Part shown: piece after piece, positions 25,298 to 32,898 of the stretch
How positions within the stretch are numbered: the first letter of the stretch is position 1
Layout of the letters: each line of letters begins with the position of its first letter
DNA from: Oscillospiraceae bacterium
Lineage (GTDB): Bacteria; Bacillota; Clostridia; Oscillospirales; Acutalibacteraceae
Reading direction: 5' to 3'
Assembly: GCA_902774035.1 (NCBI GenBank)
Contig: CACYHA010000028.1
Span: 1 to 38,274, forward strand
Length of the DNA: 38,274 bases
Program-made: the position numbers and the translations under genes
The notes under the pieces: generated by a model
Seen by the model: only the letters and a program-made list of their open reading frames with translations
The model's database searches: none
What the model was told of the DNA's origin: nothing

Positions 25298-26821
25298 TTA
25301 TGCCAACATCTCGGTTTGGATCTCATTCGTCATGTAATCAAAGGTCACGCGCACGACCGTGTTGTCCTGCGCAATGCGCAGCTTCCCCTTGTCTCCCGTT
25401 CCCGAAAACGGAAACGGATGCGCCGTGCTCACGCAGGCGGAAAGCGTGCCCCAGGTGGAAAGGGCAAAATCATAATCGCCCGCATAGGGCATCACGAAGC
25501 TCAGGCTGTATTTGCCGCCGCCGATGTAATACATGCGCGTGATCTCGCTGTTGGAATCGTCTGCCACAGCGCCGACATAAGGCTGGAAAGAGCCGTAGAG
25601 CACCACCTTTTCCGGATAGCGCACACCGGTTTCGGGGTCGTCCTGCTCCTTGCCGCCGTAATCGAGCATCGAAGGGTTCCCGAGGGCGCGGAATTTTGCA
25701 TAGCCCCCCTGCAGGAGCCTTGCCGCCGCGTCCTCCTGCGAAAAGCCGCGGGGACAGGCGGCGGAGCGGTTGTTCATCTTATACGGCCGGTCGTCGCCGA
25801 CGCAGCCCTCGCCGAGGCCGCGCATGAGCGGAAAGAGAAAGTAGCCGTCGGGGTTGTTGACCGCCGTCCATTTGAGCGTGTAATCGAGGAACTTGTTGCG
25901 TTCCTCCTCCGGCTGACAGGCGAACCACGAGATCTGGTCGCCGCCCCACCACTGGTTCCACGCACGCTCCTCATAGGTCTGGTGTTCATAGGCCCATTTG
26001 TCTCTGCCGCCCCAGTTGTCATATTCATACAGGAACGGCAGCGCTTCCTCATAGACGCCCTCGGGCGAGACGCCGCCGCCGGACTTGCCTTCGCGCACAA
26101 GCACCAGCTTTTCTCCCGGGCGGTCGAGCACGGGGAAGCGCGTAAGCGGCATGGCGTTGTAATCGAGCAGGCTCTTTCCGTTCACAACGAGCGAATGGGA
26201 GTGCGCGTCAAAAATCACCTTGTGGCGGCGGGCGTGGATTTTTCCGTAGGCGCGCAGCAGCTCCAGCACCCGGCCGATACCCCGATAGCCGCGGTCGTGG
26301 CCGGTGTAAAGGTGGATCTGTCCCATATGGAAGGCTTCATAGCCGCTGTCGATATAGCGCACGCCGCGATAATAAAACCACATCTGGGTTTCAAGTTGCG
26401 AAATGTCGGGCATACAGTCCCAAGTGCCGGCTTCGGGCGGAAAGATGGCTGCGTCATAGTTGAAGTTTCGCGTTTCCACCGGCAGGCCGAAGGCTTCGAA
26501 CACCCAGGGCGGCACCGGCACCGGCTCCACATCTTCGCGATAAAGCGCCTCAAAAATGCAGGCCTGCAAAATGATCTCCGGGTCGGCGGCGTGGATTTTG
26601 TCCGCGGCGGCCTTCACCTTTGCAAAATGCGCCTCCTCGGGCAGGTCGCCCTTCCAGATCCCGGCGGCGCGGCCGAGAAATTTCAGCCCCGTTTTGAGAA
26701 TGACGCGGATGTCGTCGTCCAGCGTGTCACTCATGGAGATCCACTGCGCCGAAGCTGCGTGTGAAAGATAGTATTCGAGTACCTTGCGCGGCATGCTGCC
26801 GTCGAAATAGCCTTCGTTCAT
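25298..26821 (-). CDS. Uncharacterised 507-aa protein, possibly glycoside-processing
   Basis: I do not recognise a family. The protein has no signal peptide or membrane segment. The N-terminal 270 residues alternate hydrophobic strands and helices as in a TIM barrel: LKTGLKFLGRAAGIW, EIILQACIFEALY, GVRYIDSGYEAFHMGQIHLY, RRHKVIFDAHSHSLV. The middle is Trp-rich and acidic (EYDNWGGRDKWAYEHQ, WNQWWGGDQISWF), typical of carbohydrate-binding surfaces. The last 100 residues look like a beta domain. The conserved-looking Glu in SGYEAFHMGQ and the Asp-His pair in FDAHSH are catalytic candidates. ATG 26821 follows AAAGGAG. It lies 55 bp after the EEP gene on the same strand, so they are likely co-transcribed, divergent from the Gfo/Idh-TIM operon. 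Confidence 0.8.
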   Translation of the reverse strand: MNEGYFDGSMPRKVLEYYLSHAASAQWISMSDTLDDDIRVILKTGLKFLGRAAGIWKGDLPEEAHFAKVKAAADKIHAADPEIILQACIFEALYREDVEPVPVPPWVFEAFGLPVETRNFNYDAAIFPPEAGTWDCMPDISQLETQMWFYYRGVRYIDSGYEAFHMGQIHLYTGHDRGYRGIGRVLELLRAYGKIHARRHKVIFDAHSHSLVVNGKSLLDYNAMPLTRFPVLDRPGEKLVLVREGKSGGGVSPEGVYEEALPFLYEYDNWGGRDKWAYEHQTYEERAWNQWWGGDQISWFACQPEEERNKFLDYTLKWTAVNNPDGYFLFPLMRGLGEGCVGDDRPYKMNNRSAACPRGFSQEDAAARLLQGGYAKFRALGNPSMLDYGGKEQDDPETGVRYPEKVVLYGSFQPYVGAVADDSNSEITRMYYIGGGKYSLSFVMPYAGDYDFALSTWGTLSACVSTAHPFPFSGTGDKGKLRIAQDNTVVRVTFDYMTNEIQTEMLA

Positions 26822-26876
26822 GTTTTTCTCCTTTCAAAAATGCTGTTCGAAACGGATCGTGCGCAACCGGCGCGGG

Positions 26877-27782
26877 TCATTGTGCCGCGTCGCCGAGCGC
26901 GATCTTCATCAGGATCGGGTAATGGTCGCTGGGGTAGACGCCGTTTTCGTTGTCGCGCAAGATCCTGTACTGCTGCACGTCGATGCCGGCCTTGGAGATA
27001 AAGAAGTAATCGTCGATCTCCACATAATCTGTGATCTCCCAGCCGTGCCAGGTCGTGCCGCTGTCGGAATCTTCCGTGCGGTATTTTGCGTCGTCGTAAA
27101 GGCTCGTTGCAATGCGGTAGGCGTTTGTGCGCTCGCTGCCGAAGTTGAAGTCCCCGGTGAGGATGCAGGGAATGTCGCCGTAAGCAGCCGCACGTTCGGC
27201 AATGAGCCGGACCCCGTTCTCCCGCGCCTCTCTGCTGACATGATCCAGATGGGTGTTGAAGACCGCAAAACGCTGTCCGTCGCTCTTTTGCTCCAGAATC
27301 ATAAAGATACAGCCGCGGATGCAGTCGGCGTTCCAGCCGTAGGACTGCTGTTCCGGAGTTTCGCTGATCCAGAAGGAACCCTTTTCCACCAGCGAGAATT
27401 TCGCCGTGTTATAGAAAATCGCAACGCCGCCGGAGAACGCGCCGCTGTCGTCGGGCACCATGATGTCGCTGTCATAGCCCTTCAGCGACTTTTTCAAATA
27501 CGGATACTGCACATTGGAGACCTCCTCCATCGTGAGGAGATCGGGCGCGGCCTTTTCGAGCGTTCTCAACAGAATCGGCGCACGCACGAACCAGTGGGTG
27601 TCGCCCCTGTCGTCCTGATCGAAGCCGCGCACGTTCGCGTTGACCACAGTGATTACGCCGGGATCGGCGCTTTGCGTGATGTCGAAGCTCGGCTGATTCT
27701 GCCGGTAGTTCAGATACGCGGGGAACATGGTGACCACACAGAAAAAGAAAATGGCCATTCGTTTGATCGTTGCAAAGTTCAT
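26877..27782 (-). CDS. Membrane-anchored endonuclease/exonuclease/phosphatase family protein
   Basis: A 301-aa phosphohydrolase of the EEP (DNase I / inositol phosphatase / sphingomyelinase) superfamily. It has one N-terminal membrane segment (MAIFFFCVVTMFPAYL, about 9-24), so the catalytic domain should be outside. Superfamily motifs are in order: VVNANVRG, TMEEVS (metal Glu), FNTHLDHVS, LTGDFNFGS and PSDHYPI with the catalytic Asp-His. The substrate could be a phospholipid head group, a phosphosugar or nucleic acid. ATG 27782 follows GGGAGG at good spacing. It is probably the first gene of a two-gene minus-strand unit with the 507-aa unknown. Confidence 0.88.
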   Translation of the reverse strand: MNFATIKRMAIFFFCVVTMFPAYLNYRQNQPSFDITQSADPGVITVVNANVRGFDQDDRGDTHWFVRAPILLRTLEKAAPDLLTMEEVSNVQYPYLKKSLKGYDSDIMVPDDSGAFSGGVAIFYNTAKFSLVEKGSFWISETPEQQSYGWNADCIRGCIFMILEQKSDGQRFAVFNTHLDHVSREARENGVRLIAERAAAYGDIPCILTGDFNFGSERTNAYRIATSLYDDAKYRTEDSDSGTTWHGWEITDYVEIDDYFFISKAGIDVQQYRILRDNENGVYPSDHYPILMKIALGDAAQ

Positions 27783-27814
27783 GGCAAACGCCTCCCGGAT
27801 GCGTGATTTTCCTT

Positions 27815-27823
27815 ATTATAGCA
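27815..27823 (-). promoter_or_regulatory. Extended -10 promoter of the EEP gene
   Basis: On the minus strand TGC-TATAAT (complement of 27815-27823), an extended -10 element without a recognisable -35, about 35 bases before the start codon. Confidence 0.6.
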
Positions 27824-27914
27824 CACTTTGGCCGGAAGCGGTGCGGCAAGCCGCGCAAAAGAGCGAAAAAATTCATGAATTTTTTTTGAACCCGCCATTT
27901 TCTTTTCAAATTCG

Positions 27915-27944
27915 TTGGACTTTTGCCTTTTCTTGTGGTATAAC
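27915..27944 (+). promoter_or_regulatory. Promoter of the Gfo/Idh-TIM operon
   Basis: TATAAC at 27939-27944 preceded by TGG (extended -10), with TTGGAC at 27915-27920 as a weak -35 at 18 bp. It lies about 46 bases before the first gene and is divergent from the EEP promoter. Confidence 0.6.
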
Positions 27945-27990
27945 ATAAGAAAATAAAGCATTTTTCCGAAAATGCAAGGAGGAATACATC

Positions 27991-29145
27991 ATGGCAAACG
28001 CAGCAGGTCTGGATGCTTTCAAAGAGATCCACGAGACCAAAGAAAAAACGGCGGGCAAAAAGCTCAAGATCGGCATCATCGGCACCGGATGGATCGCCGG
28101 CTGCCACGCGGAAAACTATCTGAAAATGGACGATGTGGAGATCGTCGCGCTGGCGGATCTGATCCCGGGCAAGGCGCAGGCCTTCGCCGAAGAGTTCGGC
28201 ATTGAAGGCGCGCGCATCTACGACAGCGACGAAGCGCTCCTTGCGGCGGAAAAAGACCTTGACGGCGTGAGCATCTGCACCTATAACTGCCAGCACGCGC
28301 CCTGCGCCATCCACGCGCTGGACGCCGGCATCAACGTCATGCTTGAAAAGCCCTTCACCGTCACGCTCGACGAGGCGATCGAAGTCATGCGCGCCGAAAA
28401 GCGCAGCGGAAAGATCCTGACCATCGGCTTCCAGCCGCGCATGAGCGAAAATATGCAGATGATCAAAAAGATCGTGCAGTCCGGCGAGCTGGGTCAGGTC
28501 TATTACATCCAGTCCGGCGGCGGAAGACGCCGCGGCATTCCCACGCCCTTCGGCACGTCCTTCATCGAAAAGGACACCGGCGGCATCGGCGCCGTGGGCG
28601 ATATCGGCACCTATTCGCTCGACATGCTCCTCGGTGCGGTCGGCTATCCGAAGCCGCTGACCGTGAGCGGTTACACCTCCAGCTTTTTCGGCAAGGATCC
28701 GGCCTACTACCCCGGCCATCCGGAATATGCCGAAAAATTCGGCGTGGATGATTTTGCCGCGGGCTTTGTCCGTCTGGAAGGCGGCATCATCCTGGATTTC
28801 CGCATCTCCTGGGCCATGAACATGGACACCCCGGGCGACGCGCTGATCCTCGGCACCAAGGGCGGCCTGCGCATCCCCTCCACCGACTGCTGGAACGGCG
28901 AGTTCGACAGCCCGCTGACCATCTATAAGACCGTCTGCGGCGAAGAAGTGGAGTACAAGGTTCCGCTGCGCCCGACAAAGGATCTCTTCTTCGAAAAGCT
29001 GCGCGCCTTTACGGACGCGATCCAGACCGGCGGCAAGCCGACCGTTCCCTCCGGCGAGATCGTCTATAACCAGGCGATCATCGACGGCATCGTGCGTTCC
29101 GCGGCCCTCGGCAAGGAGATCGAGATCGAGATCCCGGAAGTCTGA
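27991..29145 (+). CDS. Gfo/Idh/MocA oxidoreductase 1 of the keto-sugar operon
   Basis: A 384-aa NAD(P)-dependent sugar dehydrogenase. After a 24-residue leader rich in charged residues comes the Rossmann motif KIGIIGTGWIAGCHAENY (about 25-42). The family motif EKPFTVTLDEA is near 120, and VGDIGTYSLDMLLGAVG near 203 carries the active-site Asp, with Tyr where many relatives have the catalytic His. AAGGAGG precedes the ATG with good spacing. It is the first gene of a five-gene operon with short gaps (6-22 bp), so oxidation of a glycoside, inositol or free sugar at C3 is a plausible first step. The exact substrate cannot be read from sequence. Confidence 0.93.
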   Translation: MANAAGLDAFKEIHETKEKTAGKKLKIGIIGTGWIAGCHAENYLKMDDVEIVALADLIPGKAQAFAEEFGIEGARIYDSDEALLAAEKDLDGVSICTYNCQHAPCAIHALDAGINVMLEKPFTVTLDEAIEVMRAEKRSGKILTIGFQPRMSENMQMIKKIVQSGELGQVYYIQSGGGRRRGIPTPFGTSFIEKDTGGIGAVGDIGTYSLDMLLGAVGYPKPLTVSGYTSSFFGKDPAYYPGHPEYAEKFGVDDFAAGFVRLEGGIILDFRISWAMNMDTPGDALILGTKGGLRIPSTDCWNGEFDSPLTIYKTVCGEEVEYKVPLRPTKDLFFEKLRAFTDAIQTGGKPTVPSGEIVYNQAIIDGIVRSAALGKEIEIEIPEV

Positions 29146-29155
29146 GGTTCGAACC

Positions 29156-29956
29156 ATGGAGATGAAACTCGGAATCATTGCGGAGCCGGATGTCGAAAGC
29201 GTGCAATGGGCAGCCGGCAAGGGTCTGCACTATCTGGAATACTGCTACAATGTCGGCGCAAACATCGACGCGCTGGAAGCCCGAATTCCGGCGCTGAAAA
29301 AAGCCTATGCGGAATGCGGCGTGCAGCTCGGCGCCCTCGGACGCTGGGGCGAAGACAAGATCGGCCCCGACGGCGCGCTGCTGGAAGAAGGCGTGAACAA
29401 CACAAAGCGCCTGATCGACATCGCCGCCGCGCTCGGCGCTCCCGTGTTCAACACCGGCGTCAACTATGTGGAGGGACTGACCTTCCTTGATAATCTCAAC
29501 GCCGCCGTGAAATTCCTGCGTCTGGCCGTGGAGCACGGCAGGCAGAAGGGCGTCAGGGTCGCGGTCTACAACTGCGACTGGAACAACTGGATCCGCAAGC
29601 CCGACATCTGGCGCATCGTGCTGGAAGCCGTGCCGGAGCTTGGGATTAAATATGATCCGTCGCACTGCATCAACGTCCACCACGGCGACTATCTCGCCGA
29701 GATCCACGCATTCGGCGAGCGGATCTTTCACTTCCACATCAAAGGCACACTGAACATTGCCGGCGACCATGTGGACGATCCCCCGGCCGGCCTCGACGCC
29801 GTCAACTGGAACGCCGTCCTCGGCCTGCTCTATGCCAAGGGCTACGACGGTATGCTCTCCATTGAGCCGCATTCGCACACCTGGAAGGGCGACATGGGCG
29901 AATGGGGCATCGACTATACCATTCAATTTATTTCAAAAATGCTTTACAAAGGGTGA
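29156..29956 (+). CDS. Xylose isomerase-like TIM-barrel protein 1
   Basis: A 266-aa protein of the sugar phosphate isomerase/epimerase (AP endonuclease 2) fold. Metal-site residues visible are D167 and H170 (KYDPSH), HFHIKG at 192-197 and E237 (LSIEPHS). The usual first glutamate, normally followed by Asn, is replaced: the strand reads VRVAVYNCDWNNW, with Tyr138-Asn139. This suggests an altered metal site or a specialised reaction such as beta-elimination or hydration of a keto-sugar. The start is ATG 29156 after TGAGG, 10 bp after the previous stop; ATG 29162 is an alternative. It ends 6 bp before the next gene. Confidence 0.92.
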   Translation: MEMKLGIIAEPDVESVQWAAGKGLHYLEYCYNVGANIDALEARIPALKKAYAECGVQLGALGRWGEDKIGPDGALLEEGVNNTKRLIDIAAALGAPVFNTGVNYVEGLTFLDNLNAAVKFLRLAVEHGRQKGVRVAVYNCDWNNWIRKPDIWRIVLEAVPELGIKYDPSHCINVHHGDYLAEIHAFGERIFHFHIKGTLNIAGDHVDDPPAGLDAVNWNAVLGLLYAKGYDGMLSIEPHSHTWKGDMGEWGIDYTIQFISKMLYKG

Positions 29957-29962
29957 TAACTT

Positions 29963-30769
29963 ATGAAAATCGGTGTACAGCTTTATTCCGTCCGCGACGA
30001 GATGGACAAAGACTTTGAAGGAACGCTCAAACGAGTGAAAGACATGGGCTATGAGTGCGTGGAATTTGCCGGCCTGTTCGGCAGATCCGCCGCCGAGGTC
30101 AAGGCGATTTGCGACAAGCTCGGCCTGATCCCGATTTCGGCCCACGTTTCGCTTGACGACATGCTCGGCGACGACAGCGTGCTGCAGACCTATGCGGACA
30201 TCGGCTGCAAATTCATTGTCATTCCGTGGATGAGCGAAGAATACCGTCCGGGCAATCCGGCGTTTGAACAGAACCTTCCCAAGCTCATTGCGCTGGCAAA
30301 ACGCGCCAAAGAACACGGCTTGTTCCTCGGCTATCACAACCATGATGTGGAGTTTGAAAAAACAGGCGACGAGTACGTCCTTGACGCGCTTTATCGGCTG
30401 ATCCCCGCCGACCTTTTGAAGGCGCAGCTCGACACCTGCTGGGTCAATGTGGGCGGCGCGGATCCCGTGGCGTATATCCATAAATATGCCGGCCGTGTGG
30501 ACATTCTTCACTTCAAAGATTTCGCCGGCAAAAAGAGCGAGAACATGTATGCCCTCATCGGCGTGAACGGCGGAAACAAAGACGACATCGTGGGCAACTT
30601 TGAATACCGTCCGCTCGGCCAGGGCCTGCAGGATGTGCCTGCGCTTGTTGAAGCGGCAAAGGAATGCGGCACCGAATGGGCCATTGTCGAGATCGACGAG
30701 CCCTCTGCCGGAAAGACGTCGATGCAGTGCATCAAAGAGAGTATCGACTATCTGAAAACGGTTCTGTAA
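29963..30769 (+). CDS. Xylose isomerase-like TIM-barrel protein 2 (YHNHD type)
   Basis: A 268-aa TIM-barrel protein of the same superfamily but a different subgroup. YHNHDVEF at 124-131 replaces the normal Glu-Asn strand. D157 is in QLDTCWVNVGG, H183 in HFKDFAG and E243 in AIVEIDEP. The YHNHD/LDTCW/HFKD/VEID set is typical of proteins annotated as sugar phosphate isomerase/epimerase in oxidoreductase-containing clusters. AAGGGTG precedes the ATG. It lies 6 bp after TIM 1 and 15 bp before TIM 3, so all three are translated from one message. Low identity to TIM 1 and TIM 3 argues for different steps rather than recent duplication. Confidence 0.93.
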   Translation: MKIGVQLYSVRDEMDKDFEGTLKRVKDMGYECVEFAGLFGRSAAEVKAICDKLGLIPISAHVSLDDMLGDDSVLQTYADIGCKFIVIPWMSEEYRPGNPAFEQNLPKLIALAKRAKEHGLFLGYHNHDVEFEKTGDEYVLDALYRLIPADLLKAQLDTCWVNVGGADPVAYIHKYAGRVDILHFKDFAGKKSENMYALIGVNGGNKDDIVGNFEYRPLGQGLQDVPALVEAAKECGTEWAIVEIDEPSAGKTSMQCIKESIDYLKTVL

Positions 30770-30784
30770 GAAAGGGGCGAGCTT

Positions 30785-31750
30785 ATGAAACTCGGCGTAT
30801 TGACCAACATGCTCGGTTCTTGGCCGCTGGAAAAAGCACTGGCATACTTTACCTCCCTCGGCATCGAGATGGTGGAGATCGGCGCGGGCGGCTACCCGGG
30901 CAAACAGCACGCGGACCCCGAAGTGCTGCTGCACAGCGAGAGCGAGCTGCAGAAGTTCAAGGATCTGATCGCAAAATACAACGTCGGCATCAGCGCCATC
31001 AGTTGCCACGGCAACCCCGTGCATCCGAACAAGGCGATCGCCAAACAGTTCGATGCGGAAATGCGGCAGGCGATCTTGCTGGCGGAAAAGCTCGGCATCC
31101 ATCAGATCAACACCTTTTCCGGCTGCCCGGGCGACTGCCCGACTTCGGAAAACCCGAACTGGGTCACCTGCCCGTGGCCGAACGAGTTCGGCGACATTCT
31201 GAGCTACCAGTGGAACGACGTGCTGCTCCCCTACTGGTCGGAATTTGTGAAATTCGCCGCCGACCACGGCGTGGACAAGATCGGCTTTGAGCTGCACCCG
31301 GGCTTCTGCGTCTACAACACGGAGTCCATGCTGCGCATCCGCAAAGAGGTCGGTCCCGCCCTTGGCGCGAACCTTGACCCCAGCCATCTGATCTGGCAGG
31401 GCATGGAGCCGGTCGCCGTCATTCGCGCGCTGGGCGACGCGATCTTCCACTTCCACGCCAAGGACACCAAGGTGGATCCCTACAACACCGCCGTCAACGG
31501 TGTACTGGACAACAAGCCCTACGGCGACGAGATCCACCGCTCGTGGGTCTTCCGCTCGGTCGGCTACGGCCACGGCGAGCTGTACTGGAAAGAGATCATC
31601 AGCAACCTGCGCATGGTCGGCTATGACCACGCGATCTCCATCGAACACGAGGATTCCATCATGAGCCAGAGAGAAGGTCTGGAACGGGCAGTCTCCATGC
31701 TCAAACGCTGTCTGATCGGCGAACAGCCCGGCGACATGTGGTGGGTCTGA
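30785..31750 (+). CDS. Xylose isomerase-like TIM-barrel protein 3 (complete metal site)
   Basis: A 321-aa member with the full ligand set: E169 (IGFELHPGF), D198 and H201 (NLDPSHLIW), H222/H224 (FHFHAKDT) and E287 (ISIEHED). An unusual Cys-rich loop, FSGCPGDCPTSENPN at 111-125, precedes the active-site face. This subgroup is often found next to Gfo/Idh dehydrogenases and is annotated as epimerase. A metal-dependent enolisation of a keto-sugar is expected. GAAAGGGGCG precedes the ATG. Of the three barrels this is the best candidate for a canonical catalyst. Confidence 0.93.
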   Translation: MKLGVLTNMLGSWPLEKALAYFTSLGIEMVEIGAGGYPGKQHADPEVLLHSESELQKFKDLIAKYNVGISAISCHGNPVHPNKAIAKQFDAEMRQAILLAEKLGIHQINTFSGCPGDCPTSENPNWVTCPWPNEFGDILSYQWNDVLLPYWSEFVKFAADHGVDKIGFELHPGFCVYNTESMLRIRKEVGPALGANLDPSHLIWQGMEPVAVIRALGDAIFHFHAKDTKVDPYNTAVNGVLDNKPYGDEIHRSWVFRSVGYGHGELYWKEIISNLRMVGYDHAISIEHEDSIMSQREGLERAVSMLKRCLIGEQPGDMWWV

Positions 31751-31772
31751 TAAAAGAAGTGAGGCGAAAACA

Positions 31773-32831
31773 ATGGATCCTGTAAAGGTTGCAATCGTCG
31801 GCTACGGCGGCATGGGCGGCTGGCACGCCGGAAAAATTTCGGAAATGGAAAACTTTGAGCTTGCCGGCGTTTGGGACATTGATCCCAAACAACTGCAAGA
31901 GGCGCGTGAACAAGGCATCCATACCTACACATCGTTCGCCGCTGTACTTGCGGACGAGGACGTGGAGCTTGTGGTCGTCGCCACCTGGAACGACGTGCAC
32001 AAGCCGCTGTGCATCGAAGCCATGCGCGCCGGGAAAAACGTGATCTCGGAAAAGCCCGTGGCCATGAGTCTCGCGGAGCTGGACGAGATGATCGCCGTTT
32101 CCGAAGAGACCGGAAAGCTCTTCACCGTCCACCAGAACCGCCGCTGGGACAACGACTATCTCACGATGAGAAACATTGCCGAAAAAAACAAGCTCGGCAA
32201 GGTCTTCCGCATTGAATCGCGTGTGCAGGGCTCGCGCGGCATTCCCGGCGACTGGCGCAGAGAAAAAGGCCATGGCGGCGGCATGGTGCTCGACTGGGGC
32301 GTACATCTGCTCGACCAGGCGCTGACGATGAACGACAACGTGAAGCTGGAAAGCGTTTGGGCGCAGACAACGATGGTGACCAACGACGAATGCGACGACG
32401 GCTTTTACTGCGAGCTGAAATTCGCGAACGGCCTGCGCTACTATGTGGAGGTCACAACGAATAATTTCATCTCCCTGCCCCGGTGGTACATCCTCGGTGA
32501 AAACGGCTCCGCCGTGATCGAGGACTGGGATCTTTCCGGCAGGATGACGCTGGTGCACAACTGGGACAAGATCGATTCCGTGCCGGTCAAGGCGGGTACG
32601 GGCATCACGAAGACCATGGCGCCGCGCACGGACGAAACGATCCACGACGCCCCGCTGGAGCGCATCTGCGGCGACTGGGGCGAGTATTACGGCAACATCT
32701 ACGATGTGCTGAAAAACGGCGCTGCGCAGACCGTGACGCACCGCCAGATGCGCCGCTGCCTCAAGCTGATCGAGGCCGTGTTTGAATCGGCGGAAAAGAA
32801 TCAGGTCATCACGTTCGATGAAGAGCGCTGA
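31773..32831 (+). CDS. Gfo/Idh/MocA oxidoreductase 2 of the keto-sugar operon
   Basis: A 352-aa NAD(P)-dependent sugar dehydrogenase. The Rossmann motif is VAIVGYGGMGGWHAGKI (5-21) and the family motif SEKPVAMSLAE is near 92. The catalytic segment VLDWGVHLLDQAL (about 171-183) has both Asp and His, so unlike oxidoreductase 1 it carries the classical pair. HQNRRWDNDY near 120 is a substrate-side loop. It closes the operon, and a terminator follows at 32852. With oxidoreductase 1 at the start, the two could oxidise the substrate and reduce the product, recycling NAD within the pathway. GAAGTGAGG precedes the ATG. Confidence 0.93.
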   Translation: MDPVKVAIVGYGGMGGWHAGKISEMENFELAGVWDIDPKQLQEAREQGIHTYTSFAAVLADEDVELVVVATWNDVHKPLCIEAMRAGKNVISEKPVAMSLAELDEMIAVSEETGKLFTVHQNRRWDNDYLTMRNIAEKNKLGKVFRIESRVQGSRGIPGDWRREKGHGGGMVLDWGVHLLDQALTMNDNVKLESVWAQTTMVTNDECDDGFYCELKFANGLRYYVEVTTNNFISLPRWYILGENGSAVIEDWDLSGRMTLVHNWDKIDSVPVKAGTGITKTMAPRTDETIHDAPLERICGDWGEYYGNIYDVLKNGAAQTVTHRQMRRCLKLIEAVFESAEKNQVITFDEER

Positions 32832-32851
32832 TGCTCCGCGAAAAACCGAAG

Positions 32852-32886
32852 GGCCGCGAGGATGTTCCCCGCGGCCTTGTTTTTTG
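32852..32886 (+). terminator. Rho-independent terminator of the Gfo/Idh-TIM operon
   Basis: GGCCGCG (32852-32858) pairs with CGCGGCC (32870-32876), followed by TTGTTTTTT. It ends 13 bases before the murD stop on the other strand and may act on murD too, with a weaker T-run there. Confidence 0.88.
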
Positions 32887-32898
32887 CGTTCTTTCTTG

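Noticed and set aside
27991-32831. C-glycoside cleavage (dgpABC-like) operon
   Set aside because: Oxidoreductase and TIM-barrel genes fit, but the small DgpB-type subunit is absent, so the specific assignment is not supported.
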